NCBI RefSeq assembly: GCF_023015905.1
Contig: NZ_JALKBD010000003.1
Coordinates: 186,001 to 250,000 of the forward strand
DNA: 64,000 nt
Origin: Arenibacter sp. F20364
GTDB lineage: Bacteria; Bacteroidota; Bacteroidia; Flavobacteriales; Flavobacteriaceae
Reading direction: 5' to 3'
Position numbers and translations under genes: made by a program. Below the pieces are notes generated by a model, which saw only the letters and a list, made by a program, of their open reading frames with translations, did no database searches and was not told the DNA's origin. Positions 27,712 to 36,554 of the stretch are shown piece after piece (the first letter of the stretch is position 1; each line of letters opens with the position of its first letter).

Positions 27712-28392
27712 TTATACCGTTAAAGACCCACCTATTTCCAAAAGAATTAGCTCTTTGCCATGCTTGGAAAATTTTTGAACGGATTCTTTATGATCGATTA
27801 CAATATACCCGAAAGTGTCATAATGATACCCCAATATCTTAGGGCATTCCACAAAATCGGAAGCTACAAGGGCATCATCGACACCCATGGTAAAATTGTC
27901 TCCAATGGGTAAGACGGCAAGATCCAATTTAAAGGACATCGGAATTAGTTTCATATCCATGGTCAAGGCAGTGTCACCGGCAATATAAATATGCTTTCCT
28001 TCGGAAGATAGAATAAATCCCCCCGGCTGGCCTCCATAAGATCCATCGGGAAACGAAGAAGTATGAATGGCATTTACATATTTTAGGGTGCCAAAATTAA
28101 ATTGCCAACTCCCACCATGGTTCATTGGATGGGCTTCTAGTCCTTTATTTTCATAGTAAGTAGCAATTTCAAAATTACTTACCACTTTGGCATTGTTCAT
28201 TTTTCCAATTTCCTCAACATCCAAAATATGGTCTTGATGGGCATGGGTAACCAAGATGTAATCAGGTCTTAGATTTTTTATATCGATTTTCCCAGTGGCT
28301 TTTTCATTCCCGGAAATAAATGGATCTACCAACAATCTTTTGCCAGCTGTCACAATTAATAATGAGGCATGGCCTAGAAAAGTAATTTGCAT
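27712..28392 (-). CDS. UPF0173 family metal-dependent hydrolase
   Basis: A 226-residue MBL-fold protein. It opens MQITFLGHASLLIV and has VDPFISGN. The metal motif is THAHQDHILD (HxHxDH), followed by GGSWQF and HTSSFPDGSYGGQPGGFIL, which are hallmarks of the UPF0173/YtkL group, then YIAGDTALTMDM and the late His in KILGYHYDTFG. There is no signal peptide, so it is cytoplasmic. Its reaction is not known. It lies 25 bases after the histidine kinase gene in the same direction. Confidence 0.92.
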   Translation of the reverse strand: MQITFLGHASLLIVTAGKRLLVDPFISGNEKATGKIDIKNLRPDYILVTHAHQDHILDVEEIGKMNNAKVVSNFEIATYYENKGLEAHPMNHGGSWQFNFGTLKYVNAIHTSSFPDGSYGGQPGGFILSSEGKHIYIAGDTALTMDMKLIPMSFKLDLAVLPIGDNFTMGVDDALVASDFVECPKILGYHYDTFGYIVIDHKESVQKFSKHGKELILLEIGGSLTV

Positions 28393-28416
28393 AAGTTGAA
28401 CTGTTTTTATTCAAAT

Positions 28417-30384
28417 TTATTTAAAATTGAACCAAAAACGAACTCCTTCCGATGTTTTGTCGATATTTAAAGTAGATTGAAGCTGATTTACCAAACGATT
28501 CATTAACCTAATTCCCATGGAGGAATTGGCCCTGTCGTCTGTATCTTCCGGCAGTCCAACGCCATTGTCCGTGTATTCAAAATAACCCTGTCCACCATTT
28601 TTCCTCAAGTGGATATAAATTTTTCCATTTTCGTCATCCTCAGGGAAAGCGTATTTAAATGAATTGGATACCAATTCATTTAAAATAAGACCAAAGGGAA
28701 TTGCCCTATCAATATCCAATTCAACGCCTTCGGCATCAATAGTAATATTTATATTATGACCTCCTTTTTTGTATACCGATTGTACACTGTTGATAAGACT
28801 CTCTATATAACCCTGCATTTCTATAACGGAGAGATCATCGTTCTGATATAGTTTTTGATGGATAAGAGCCATTGCCTTTACCCTACTCTTGCCTTCCTCC
28901 AATGCTTCTATAGCTGCTTTACTACGGGTGTTTTTTGTTTGAAGGCTAAGTAGACTGGACACCATCTGCAGGTTGTTTTTTACCCTGTGGTGAATTTCTT
29001 TTAAAAGTGAATCCTTTTCAACCAGAGAAGCTTCAATAATACGTTTCTGATCTGCAATGAGTCGCTGGTTCTTAATACTTTTTAAATAAGCAAAAACCAG
29101 GCCTGCAAATCCCAAAAGCGTAAATATCAACGAAATAAAAACAATGTTTATCCTTTCTTCTTTGGCCTGTAAATCGCTTCGGGATTGCTCAAGGTCCTTT
29201 TTCTGTTGCTCCATCATTTTTTTGGAGTATTCAATCTCTTGTCCGGCAACGGCTGCCAACTGTTGCTTTTTCATGGAGGATTCATTTCTATTTAACGAAT
29301 CCCTAATCCTAACATTTCTCTTTAAATATTCCACGGAATTTTTATAATCCCCTATACGGTCGTAGTACGCCGCCAACAATCTATTCCTTCTAAGAATATT
29401 TTCAATTTTCACCGGATCGTGCTGTGGACCTTTCAATAGATAATCCTTGGCCTTGTCATAATCCTCTTTCTGCAGATAGCAATCTGCCAGTTCCAAGGTG
29501 TTCTCTACCAATTCTGAGGAGAACTTTCCTTTATTGTATTCGTTGATAAGGTTGATGGAGTTTTCCAAGTATGGAATTGCAATATCGTATTCCTTAAGCA
29601 GGGCATGGCATTTACCAATATTGCCTTCTATAATGGCTTTCAATAAATTGCCTTTGGTAATTTCCTGCTCCGTTTTCTCCCTACTAATATCATTTAGGTA
29701 AACATCAATAAACCCCTTTGCCTTTTTATAATAGGTCAAAGCAGTAGGAATGGACATATCCAAAAGGAGATAGTTCCCAACATTGCTCTGATATTGCGCT
29801 TGCCCAAAATAGTCATCCTCCCGTATGGTTTTCAATTTGTCCTTGATATAATCGTCCATCGCCTTTCTATGAAGACCAAGGTTGGAATAGATATCATAAA
29901 AAATAACCTTATCGGTAAGACCTAAATTCTTTTTTTCATTTCTTATTTCAAATTGCCGATCGTATAGCCCTAACTTCGCATAGTTATTGTCTATAAGGTC
30001 CAGAAGGATCTTTTTGGATTCCAAATCCAGCGTTTCAATTTTCTTGTACAACTGGTTGGCAATGGCCACACTTTTACTAAAGTCGCCAATATCATAATAG
30101 AGTTGGGACTGCATAAGCTCATACTTGGTGACACTAGAAGAATCTTTGACCTTTTGGGCATTATTGTGATAGACGTTTACCACTGCCTGCCAGTCATAGG
30201 CTGAATCCTCTATATAACGATTGGGGACGCCAAAGAAATAATCGAATCTTTCCTGTACTCCTTTCTGATTTTGAAACTCCTGAAAATAATCGGGTTTGGT
30301 GGCAGAGTCTTGGGCAGAGGAATACCAAATACACAATGAACAAATCATTAATGAAAAAAACATTTTTTTAAAATACTTCACCAT
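28417..30384 (-). CDS. TPR sensor histidine kinase (HisKA_2 type)
   Basis: A 655-residue sensor kinase. A signal peptide (about 1-24, ending SSAQ) leads to a periplasmic TPR-like helical region (about 30-370) and a coiled coil (380-410, MMEQQKKDLEQSRSDLQ). One membrane helix follows (about 412-432, NIVFISLIFTLLGFAGLVF). The cytoplasmic kinase has the HisKA_2 phosphoacceptor EIHHRVKNN (H466 by alignment) and an ATPase with NELVSNSFKYAF (N box), DNGVGLP and the G2 region SSMGIRLMNRL. This layout is common in Bacteroidota and usually partners a LytTR response regulator; none is adjacent. A long upstream region carries LytTR-like repeats. Confidence 0.9.
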   Translation of the reverse strand: MVKYFKKMFFSLMICSLCIWYSSAQDSATKPDYFQEFQNQKGVQERFDYFFGVPNRYIEDSAYDWQAVVNVYHNNAQKVKDSSSVTKYELMQSQLYYDIGDFSKSVAIANQLYKKIETLDLESKKILLDLIDNNYAKLGLYDRQFEIRNEKKNLGLTDKVIFYDIYSNLGLHRKAMDDYIKDKLKTIREDDYFGQAQYQSNVGNYLLLDMSIPTALTYYKKAKGFIDVYLNDISREKTEQEITKGNLLKAIIEGNIGKCHALLKEYDIAIPYLENSINLINEYNKGKFSSELVENTLELADCYLQKEDYDKAKDYLLKGPQHDPVKIENILRRNRLLAAYYDRIGDYKNSVEYLKRNVRIRDSLNRNESSMKKQQLAAVAGQEIEYSKKMMEQQKKDLEQSRSDLQAKEERINIVFISLIFTLLGFAGLVFAYLKSIKNQRLIADQKRIIEASLVEKDSLLKEIHHRVKNNLQMVSSLLSLQTKNTRSKAAIEALEEGKSRVKAMALIHQKLYQNDDLSVIEMQGYIESLINSVQSVYKKGGHNINITIDAEGVELDIDRAIPFGLILNELVSNSFKYAFPEDDENGKIYIHLRKNGGQGYFEYTDNGVGLPEDTDDRANSSMGIRLMNRLVNQLQSTLNIDKTSEGVRFWFNFK

Positions 30385-31017
30385 TGTTCAATTGTTGTCT
30401 AAATATTCTAATTACTCCCTAGTATTTTTAATAGTTTTATAAGCTCTGTCTAATGGCACACAATACTACAAACGCCAAAGCAGGGTTATTGTTGTACCCC
30501 GCATATCCCTAAAATCCTTTATCATTACTTACCCGATAACAAGACGAACCCAATAGTTGGCTTTGTGGGCAAGGTAACCATTATTTTATCTTTCCAATTT
30601 TTTATACCAATAGTAAGTTTAAAAAATAAAAAAGGCGATACAATATAATTGCACAGCCTTTTTATATATGTAATGATAAGATTTGGGACTCTTTATCAGC
30701 TCAAAAATATGTTGTAGTAATGTGAAATATGGATTTTTGTTGTGTAACACCAATATCTTGTTGTGAAAGCCGGAAATTGAAGATATTCTTGTATTTCATC
30801 GATAAAATTATGCATTTCATCGGATAAAAGGCTTATAAGGGAAACCTTACAATTAGAAGATATTAATCCTATTCAAACTAAAAATTTCTGATGGGTTAAA
30901 GCTCTACACATTTAAAGATGTATGGGAAAATCGGTTTCAATAATTTTATTTGAGAACAAAAAGCTCCTGAATACAATATACCGGATACGGCAATTGCTGC
31001 CTATTAATGGTGCTGTT
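30385..31017. other. Long intergenic region upstream of the TPR kinase gene
   Basis: This 633-base gap has no credible ORF on either strand. It holds the direct repeats at 30737-30829 and a weak hairpin AAAAAAGGC / GCCTTTTT at 30628-30663 that could end transcripts in either direction. The remainder is AT-rich with nothing else recognisable. Confidence 0.6.
30737..30829 (-). promoter_or_regulatory. LytTR-like direct repeats upstream of the TPR kinase gene
   Basis: Two sets of direct repeats, each with a 21-base period. ATTTCATCGATAAAA at 30793 recurs as ATTTCATCGGATAAAA at 30814. TTGTTGTGTA at 30737 recurs as TTGTTGTGAA at 30758. Read toward the kinase gene the order is CGATGAAA, CGATGAAA, TTTCACAACA. 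The same order and period occur at 62358-62414 before the other TPR kinase gene. A 9-base repeat with 12-base spacing is the known site geometry of LytTR regulators. The distance to the kinase start is long (about 350 bases). Confidence 0.55.
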
Positions 31018-31785
31018 TTAATTATTTACTTTCTTTAATTGATTTTTAAGCTCATCCATGGATTCCTGCAACTGTCTCAGTAATCCCTTTTCGGAAGTGG
31101 CATCCACACCAAAGGTTATTTTGCTACTAACTTGCCAAAGCTCCTGTAAGTCCTCTGTGTTAACGCTATACGGAGGATAGTTTTCATTTAATGATATTAA
31201 GGAAATTACGGCTGGATTGGGAGATTTTTCAATTTTTTTCACCAATACGGCGTCCTGCAGCACTACAACATAGATCTTATTGGGACTTATATCCTTTAGA
31301 CCTTCTACGGCCCTGGCCAATACCCACTCCCCTGGCTTTAAATTGGGCAACATGCTATCCCCTTCAATTTGGAAACCTCTATAAGTTGCATTTCGGAATT
31401 CAGGCAAGGGAATATCAAAAGCAGGCAACTGCTTGTACCAACTCGTGTCCTGAATATTCTGAGGATAACCGGCTGCGGCTTTAGCATTTACCAAAACCAT
31501 ATTCTCGTTTTCGGATGAATTTACTGTAACCACCTTTGGAATAACACTGATATTTGTAACAGCTAAATGTTTTTGGGAGCTTTCCCCAAATAACCAAAGC
31601 GGATTAATCTTGAATTGCTTGAGCAGTTCCGCCACTACTTTTCCTGATAATTTTGTACGGCCCCTTTCTATATCCGCAGTGGTATTTGAAATACCAAGTA
31701 AGTTGGCAAAGTCAGATTGGGTATACCCCAATTCCCTGCGTAGATCAGTAAAACGCTTTGTCACTATTTCCATATCCTCGTTCAT
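31018..31785 (-). CDS. LexA-like XRE/S24 self-cleaving repressor
   Basis: A 255-residue transcription factor from the ATG at 31785. The longer frame to 31860 is rejected because a promoter -7 element overlaps that start. The N-terminal helix-turn-helix (about 9-62) reads YTQSDFANLLGISNTTADIERGRTKLS. The C-terminal S24 peptidase domain has Ser144 in IEGDSMLPNL and the Lys general base in AVLVKKIEK (183/184). AKAAAGYPQ offers an Ala105-Gly106 bond like the LexA cleavage site. This is therefore predicted to self-cleave on RecA-type signalling, though only sequence supports that. It is divergent from the operon at 31958 across an operator array. A C-terminal coiled tail (LLRQLQESMDELKNQL) may aid dimerisation. 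Confidence 0.88.
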   Translation of the reverse strand: MNEDMEIVTKRFTDLRRELGYTQSDFANLLGISNTTADIERGRTKLSGKVVAELLKQFKINPLWLFGESSQKHLAVTNISVIPKVVTVNSSENENMVLVNAKAAAGYPQNIQDTSWYKQLPAFDIPLPEFRNATYRGFQIEGDSMLPNLKPGEWVLARAVEGLKDISPNKIYVVVLQDAVLVKKIEKSPNPAVISLISLNENYPPYSVNTEDLQELWQVSSKITFGVDATSEKGLLRQLQESMDELKNQLKKVNN

Positions 31786-31857
31786 ATTGCGGGTTTTAAA
31801 TTCATATAACCAACATGGATATACCCTATTCATATAAAAGGTTTCATCCAATAGCTT

Positions 31858-31887
31858 CAAATATACGGATTTTGGAATATATCCAAA
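31858..31887 (-). promoter_or_regulatory. Promoter of the S24 repressor gene
   Basis: On the reverse strand, TTTG, 18 bases, TATATTTG. The -7 box covers the longest-frame start codon at 31860, so the true start lies inside (31785 chosen). Operator site 1 occupies the -33 box and the spacer toward the -7 element, which predicts autorepression. Confidence 0.65.
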
Positions 31888-31948
31888 ATATTTATTGGAC
31901 TATTTCCATAATTAGGAAATAATCCATATATTTGGAATAATTACAAAA
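31870..31948. promoter_or_regulatory. Array of four operator-like palindromes
   Basis: Site 1 at 31870-31888 is TTTTGGA-ATATA-TCCAAAA, a perfect palindrome. Sites 2 (TTGGA-CTATT-TCCAT, 31895-31909), 3 (TAGGA-AATAA-TCCAT, 31913-31927) and 4 (TTGGA-ATAAT-TACAA, 31932-31946) share the five-base spacer, with weakening arms. Centres are 23, 18 and 19 bases apart. Site 1 covers the repressor promoter and sites 2-4 cover the operon promoter. This is a phage-like multi-operator arrangement for the S24 repressor. Confidence 0.7.
31903..31934 (+). promoter_or_regulatory. Promoter of the small-protein/TIGR03915 operon
   Basis: TTTC, 20 bases, TATATTTG. The predicted start near 31940 lies 18 bases before the ATG at 31958. 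Palindrome 2 overlaps the -33 box, palindrome 3 fills the spacer and palindrome 4 overlaps the -7 box. Confidence 0.6.
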
Positions 31949-31957
31949 ACATATAGA

Positions 31958-32140
31958 ATGACTTTGGACGATTTACATCAAACATTAAGCAGTCTGGCCT
32001 ACTCCGGGATGGAGGATAACCACTTCACATCCGTTAGATCTAAGAGAGAAAACAGTTTAACCAAAAGTCATTCAGTAAAAAGGGAAAGAAGACGTTTAAA
32101 AAAAAGGGATATAAGTGTACAACTAAGTTTATTTGATTAA
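31958..32140 (+). CDS. Small basic protein with C-terminal clamp-binding-like motif
   Basis: A 60-residue protein of no family I recognise. Residues 1-20 are acidic and amphipathic (MTLDDLHQTLSSLAYSGMED). Residues 28-51 are strongly basic (KRERRRLKKRD). The last six residues are QLSLFD (55-60). QL(S/D)LF is the consensus by which bacterial polymerases and repair proteins bind the beta sliding clamp. The gene is first in an operon two bases ahead of the TIGR03915 gene, under the operator array of an S24 repressor. The ORF is real in context: operator-proximal promoter, tight coupling and a sensible C-terminus. A role as a clamp-binding peptide or adaptor is inference. Confidence 0.6.
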   Translation: MTLDDLHQTLSSLAYSGMEDNHFTSVRSKRENSLTKSHSVKRERRRLKKRDISVQLSLFD

Positions 32141-32142
32141 TT

Positions 32143-32856
32143 ATGGAAAATCCTAAAATTTTAATTTACGACGGTAGCTTCAATGGTTTTCTAAGCACCG
32201 TTTTCAGAGTTTTTGAGGAGAAGATCCAAGTGGCCGATATTCAAAGGAATAGGGAGATTCAGAAGGGACTTTTTTCTGAAGCGATAACTGTTTTTACCCA
32301 AATGGATAAAGCCAGACGCGTCTGGAACAGCATACAGAACAAGAATAATGCTGCCATTAAGTCCATTTACTTTGCTTTTCTAAGTGAAACCAAGGGTATT
32401 GAACTGATGCTTTACCAGTACATCCGTTCTATGTATGCCAACCCCAGTGAAGATCCCATAGATGGAATTTCGGAAATTATTTTGAAAATTCAGCAACACT
32501 CCAGAATGGTAGCAAGGGAAAAACATAGAATTGAAGCAATTGCCACTTTTGAAATTTCTAAGGACCAGATCTACTTTTCCAATGTTGCTCCCGGATTTGA
32601 TGTATTGCCATTGATCTCAAAACACTTTCGGTCAAAATTCCAGGGTCAAGAATTTATCATTTATGATGAAAAGAGAAAGTATGCCATTCATTACAACTGC
32701 TATACTGTTGAAATAATTTCTTTGGAATTATCCAATTATAACGGTAACGGAGGCCTTTCCCATACAAACTTAAAACAACTTATAAACAACAAGTTGCATT
32801 CACATCGTACTATAAAGACTCAAGTAGCCCATGTAGGTGAAAAGGAGGCAGTTTAA
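32143..32856 (+). CDS. TIGR03915-type putative DNA repair protein
   Basis: A 237-residue protein. ILIYDGSFNGFLSTVFRVFE at the start, the central FAFLSETKGIELMLYQYIRSM and WNSIQN-type helices, and the ending FIIYDEKRKYAIHYNCYTVEII match the family called TIGR03915. That family is linked in genomes to a radical-SAM protein (TIGR03916) and to UdgX-like uracil-binding proteins. It is full length. The biochemical role is not established; genome context supports DNA repair or modification. No radical-SAM partner gene lies in this window. It is coupled to the 60-residue gene upstream (two-base gap) and is presumably regulated by the S24 repressor. Confidence 0.8.
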   Translation: MENPKILIYDGSFNGFLSTVFRVFEEKIQVADIQRNREIQKGLFSEAITVFTQMDKARRVWNSIQNKNNAAIKSIYFAFLSETKGIELMLYQYIRSMYANPSEDPIDGISEIILKIQQHSRMVAREKHRIEAIATFEISKDQIYFSNVAPGFDVLPLISKHFRSKFQGQEFIIYDEKRKYAIHYNCYTVEIISLELSNYNGNGGLSHTNLKQLINNKLHSHRTIKTQVAHVGEKEAV

Positions 32857-32973
32857 TTATAGAACATTGGTTTGCCAAAGTGTTTTTTTAACCCGCTATT
32901 ACTGTTTATGGATATACTCCAACTTCCATTCGATTGAAAGAAATCACACTGCTCAATGGATTATAAATATAAT

Positions 32974-33501
32974 TTACTTGGTTCTTTCACCTACAAAATT
33001 ATCGCTCTGATTTTTGAATAGTACGTTAAATGTGGTTAGGCTACCGTAAATACGGGTAATATATTGTTGTAGGTCAACCTTTTCCTGATCATCCAAATTA
33101 TTACTGCTGTTTATTTTCTGTTCCATTACCCTAATTCTGTCCCTAACCATAACAATTTTGTGAAAAAAGGTATCCAAGGGAATTTCTTTATCCGATAAGT
33201 TGGAATCGCCCGGTTTCAAAACTAGACTTCCCCCCTTCCACTTGTCCGCAATTGGAGTAATGGAGCTAGCATCGCTCCAACGTTTTAAAATAGAGATCAA
33301 CGATTGTTCCACTTCGGAAAAACTTATGGTATCCACTTCGTCCTCCACTGCCTCTATAATCTCAAAACTCGAATCCACATCTATAGTTTCCAGACCACTA
33401 TCCATGAAAGTAACCCAATAATGCTTAGACGTAACATTGGTAACCACTCCTTTTCCAAATTCGCTGTGGTTAAGCCGAGAACCAATTCCTAAAAGTTGCA
33501 T
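32974..33501 (-). CDS. Conserved flavobacterial protein with SH3-like start
   Basis: A 175-residue soluble protein of unknown function. Residues 1-45 (GIGSRLNHSEFGKGVVTNV then YWVTFMDSGLETIDV) resemble the small beta-barrel at the C-terminus of UvrD/PcrA helicases, which reads GxxVxHxxFGxGxV. Residues 60-175 are helical, with DTFFHKIVMVRDRIRVMEQKIN and IYGSLTTFNVLF. Homologues in Flavobacteriia keep this arrangement as far as I recall. It is divergent from uvrA across 109 bases. A role with nucleic acid or RNA polymerase is only a guess. Confidence 0.65.
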   Translation of the reverse strand: MQLLGIGSRLNHSEFGKGVVTNVTSKHYWVTFMDSGLETIDVDSSFEIIEAVEDEVDTISFSEVEQSLISILKRWSDASSITPIADKWKGGSLVLKPGDSNLSDKEIPLDTFFHKIVMVRDRIRVMEQKINSSNNLDDQEKVDLQQYITRIYGSLTTFNVLFKNQSDNFVGERTK

Positions 33502-33616
33502 TTAATAATAATTTATAGTTAGAAGGCTAATTTATAGCTAAGCTTTTAATCTACAAAAAACTAAATGGCGCCTACTTCATTTTTAGTCATCAAAGTCGTA
33601 ACTTCGCACATTGCTA

Positions 33617-36457
33617 ATGAAAATGATTAACTACGAAGAGAATATTGAGGTTAAAGGCGCCCGCGTGCACAACCTTAAGAATATAGATGTTACCATACCC
33701 CGTGAGAAACTGGTTGTAATTACCGGATTGTCAGGAAGCGGCAAATCATCCTTGGCCTTTGATACCATTTACGCTGAAGGTCAACGGAGGTATATTGAGA
33801 CGTTTTCCGCCTATGCCCGACAGTTTTTGGGAGGGTTGGAACGACCGGATGTGGACAAGATAGACGGACTTTCACCAGTTATTGCCATTGAACAGAAAAC
33901 AACCTCTAAATCTCCTAGGTCTACTGTTGGCACCATTACAGAAATCTATGATTTTCTGAGACTTTTATTTGCCAGAGCGAGTGACGCTTACAGTTACAAT
34001 ACTGGGGAAAAGATGGTCAGCTATAATGATGATCAGATAAAGGAGCTGATCATATCCTCTTATAAGGGCAAGAAGATAAATATATTGGCTCCAATCATTA
34101 AATCCAGAAAGGGCCACTATAGGGAACTGTTCGAGCAGATTGCAAAACAGGGCTTTGTTAAGGTTAGGGTAGATGGAGAAATAAAGGATATTGTAAAGGG
34201 CATGAAAGTGGACCGATACAAGACCCATGACATTGAGATAGTTATTGACCGTCTCAAAATTGAGGAGAGCACCGAATTGGACAAACGTGTTTCCGAAACT
34301 ATAAATACCGCCATGTACAGCGGTGAAAATGTATTGATGATTTTGGAAGAAGGTGCGGAAGAGTCCCGTTATTTCAGTAGGGACTTAATGTGTCCCACCA
34401 CTGGAATTTCATACCCTGCGCCAGAGCCCAATACGTTTTCCTTTAATTCACCCAAGGGAATGTGTCCCGATTGCAATGGGTTGGGACATATTCATGAGGT
34501 AAACGAAAATAAAATATTTCCAAACAAAAAGTTATCAATAAAAGGAGGAGGCATAGCACCCTTGGGAGAATATAAAAATTCCTGGGCCTTTAAACAGATA
34601 GAAACCATAGCGCAGCGGTATAATTTTGAACTTACCACCTCAATTTCCCAAATACCTGAGGAAGCCATTACTGTTTTGCTCTTTGGTGGCAAGGAAAGTT
34701 TCGAAGTAGACTCTAAAACCTTAGGGGTAAAGCGGCTTTACAAAATAGATTACGAAGGTATATCCAACTTTATCAAAAATCAGTTTAATGAGGCCAACTC
34801 CACTTCCATAAAGCGTTGGGCCAAGGAATATATGGACAAAATTAAATGTCCTACCTGTGAGGGTACTAGATTAAAAAAGGAGTCCCTAAACTTTAAGATC
34901 GCTAACAGTAACATTGCCGACCTATCCAATTTGGATATTTCGGAATTGGCAGATTTCTTCAACGATCTGGAGAAGAAATTGGAGGGTAACCAATTAAAAA
35001 TAGCCGAGGAAATAATAAAAGAGATAAAAACCAGGCTCCAATTTTTATTGGATGTAGGCTTGGATTACCTCGCCTTAAATAGAAGTAGTAAATCCCTTTC
35101 CGGGGGCGAGGCGCAGCGTATTAGATTGGCAACCCAAATAGGGTCGCAATTGGTAGGGGTGCTCTATATTCTAGATGAACCCAGTATTGGTTTACACCAA
35201 AGGGATAACGAACGTTTAATAAAGTCTTTGGAATCCCTCAGGGATATCGGTAATTCAGTAATTGTAGTGGAACATGACCGCGATATGATTGAACGTGCGG
35301 ACCATGTCATAGATATTGGGCCAAAAGCAGGAAAGCACGGTGGGGAAATAATTTCAGAAGGAAAACCTGATGCCCTTAAAAACCATCATACCCTAACTGC
35401 GGATTATATTTCCGGAAAATTAAAAATTGAAGTTCCTGAAAAAAGAAGGGAAGGAAATGGAAATAGCCTAGAATTATCTGGCTGTTCCGGAAATAATCTT
35501 AAAAATGTTTCAGTTAGCTTCCCCTTGGGAAAAATGATCGGGGTAACAGGTGTTTCCGGTAGTGGAAAGTCTACCTTGATTAACGAGACTCTGTACCCAA
35601 TTTTAAATGCCTATTATTTTAATGGTGTTAAAAAACCTATGCCCTATAAAAAAATTAAGGGCTTGGAACATATAGACAAGGTCATAGATATTAACCAGTC
35701 GCCCATAGGTAGGACACCAAGGTCCAATCCGGCTACTTATACTGGGGTATTTAGTGAAATCAGGTCGCTTTTTGCCAAGACACAGGAAGCATCCATAAGG
35801 GGATACAAGCCTGGTCGTTTTAGTTTTAATGTTACCGGTGGACGTTGTGAAACCTGCCAAGGAGGAGGTCTCAGGGTCATTGAAATGAATTTCCTTCCGG
35901 ATGTTTATGTAGAATGCGAGACCTGCAATGGAAAACGGTTTAATAGGGAAACTTTGGAGATAAGATATAAGGGTAAATCCATTGCCGATGTACTGGAAAT
36001 GACCATAAACGAATCTGTAGAGTTCTTTGAGCATATCCCCAAAATATATCGCAAATTAAAAACTATTCAGGATGTTGGGCTCGGGTATATTTCTTTGGGC
36101 CAGCAATCTACTACTCTATCCGGTGGTGAGGCTCAACGTATAAAACTGGCTACAGAACTATCCAAAAGGGATACAGGAAACACCTTTTATATTCTGGACG
36201 AACCAACAACTGGGCTCCACTTTGAAGATATTAGGGTATTGATGCACGTACTCAATAAATTGGTAAACAAGGGGAACACCGTTCTGGTTATTGAACACAA
36301 TATGGATGTCATAAAGATGGTGGACCATATTATCGATATTGGATATGAAGGCGGTCGCAATGGTGGTATGGTAGTTGCGGAAGGAACTCCTGAAGAAGTA
36401 GCCCATGATAAAAAAAGTTACACCTCAAAATTTCTAAGAAAAGAATTAGGTTTGTGA
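33617..36457 (+). CDS. uvrA: Excinuclease ABC subunit A
   Basis: A 946-residue UvrA, the damage-recognition ATPase of nucleotide excision repair. Walker A1 is GLSGSGKSS near residue 37 and Walker A2 is GVSGSGKST near 645. Both signature motifs are LSGGEAQRI. Zinc modules are seen in [18 protein letters not shown] and [10 protein letters not shown]...CETCNGKR. Walker B reads [11 protein letters not shown] and [11 protein letters not shown]. The frame reaches a TTG at 33611, but a possible promoter element TAACTTCG at 33599-33606 places the transcript start near 33612. The ATG at 33617 is therefore used here, and the ATG at 33623 is also possible. Confidence 0.96.
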   Translation: MKMINYEENIEVKGARVHNLKNIDVTIPREKLVVITGLSGSGKSSLAFDTIYAEGQRRYIETFSAYARQFLGGLERPDVDKIDGLSPVIAIEQKTTSKSPRSTVGTITEIYDFLRLLFARASDAYSYNTGEKMVSYNDDQIKELIISSYKGKKINILAPIIKSRKGHYRELFEQIAKQGFVKVRVDGEIKDIVKGMKVDRYKTHDIEIVIDRLKIEESTELDKRVSETINTAMYSGENVLMILEEGAEESRYFSRDLMCPTTGISYPAPEPNTFSFNSPKGMCPDCNGLGHIHEVNENKIFPNKKLSIKGGGIAPLGEYKNSWAFKQIETIAQRYNFELTTSISQIPEEAITVLLFGGKESFEVDSKTLGVKRLYKIDYEGISNFIKNQFNEANSTSIKRWAKEYMDKIKCPTCEGTRLKKESLNFKIANSNIADLSNLDISELADFFNDLEKKLEGNQLKIAEEIIKEIKTRLQFLLDVGLDYLALNRSSKSLSGGEAQRIRLATQIGSQLVGVLYILDEPSIGLHQRDNERLIKSLESLRDIGNSVIVVEHDRDMIERADHVIDIGPKAGKHGGEIISEGKPDALKNHHTLTADYISGKLKIEVPEKRREGNGNSLELSGCSGNNLKNVSVSFPLGKMIGVTGVSGSGKSTLINETLYPILNAYYFNGVKKPMPYKKIKGLEHIDKVIDINQSPIGRTPRSNPATYTGVFSEIRSLFAKTQEASIRGYKPGRFSFNVTGGRCETCQGGGLRVIEMNFLPDVYVECETCNGKRFNRETLEIRYKGKSIADVLEMTINESVEFFEHIPKIYRKLKTIQDVGLGYISLGQQSTTLSGGEAQRIKLATELSKRDTGNTFYILDEPTTGLHFEDIRVLMHVLNKLVNKGNTVLVIEHNMDVIKMVDHIIDIGYEGGRNGGMVVAEGTPEEVAHDKKSYTSKFLRKELGL

Positions 36458-36509
36458 AATTAACAATCGATTAAAGATTCTATTTTCTTTAAAAACATTT
36501 TATAACGTT

Positions 36510-36554
36510 ATGAAAACAATAGTTCAAATTGATTATGATAATATAGTACGATGA
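36510..36554 (+). CDS. Possible 14-codon leader peptide of the LOG gene
   Basis: The reading frame MKTIVQIDYDNIVR ends in a TGA that overlaps the ATG of the next gene (ATGA). The arrangement is typical of translational coupling. It is too short to judge by coding statistics and could be chance. No stem-loop attenuator is evident. Confidence 0.3.
   Translation: MKTIVQIDYDNIVR

Noticed and set aside
30628-30663. Terminator or small-RNA end in the kinase upstream region
   Set aside because: The stem is short and A/T-only apart from GGC/GCC, with a 19-base loop; too weak to list as a feature on its own.
31786-31860. Upstream extension of the S24 repressor to the ATG at 31860
   Set aside because: The promoter -7 element TATATTTG covers this start codon, so the transcript begins downstream of it; the added residues also show no helix-turn-helix homology.
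33502-33616. S24 repressor operator upstream of uvrA
   Set aside because: I looked for TTGGA-N5-TCCAA in the spacer and before uvrD/pcrA and recG and saw none, so these repair genes are not obvious members of the regulon.
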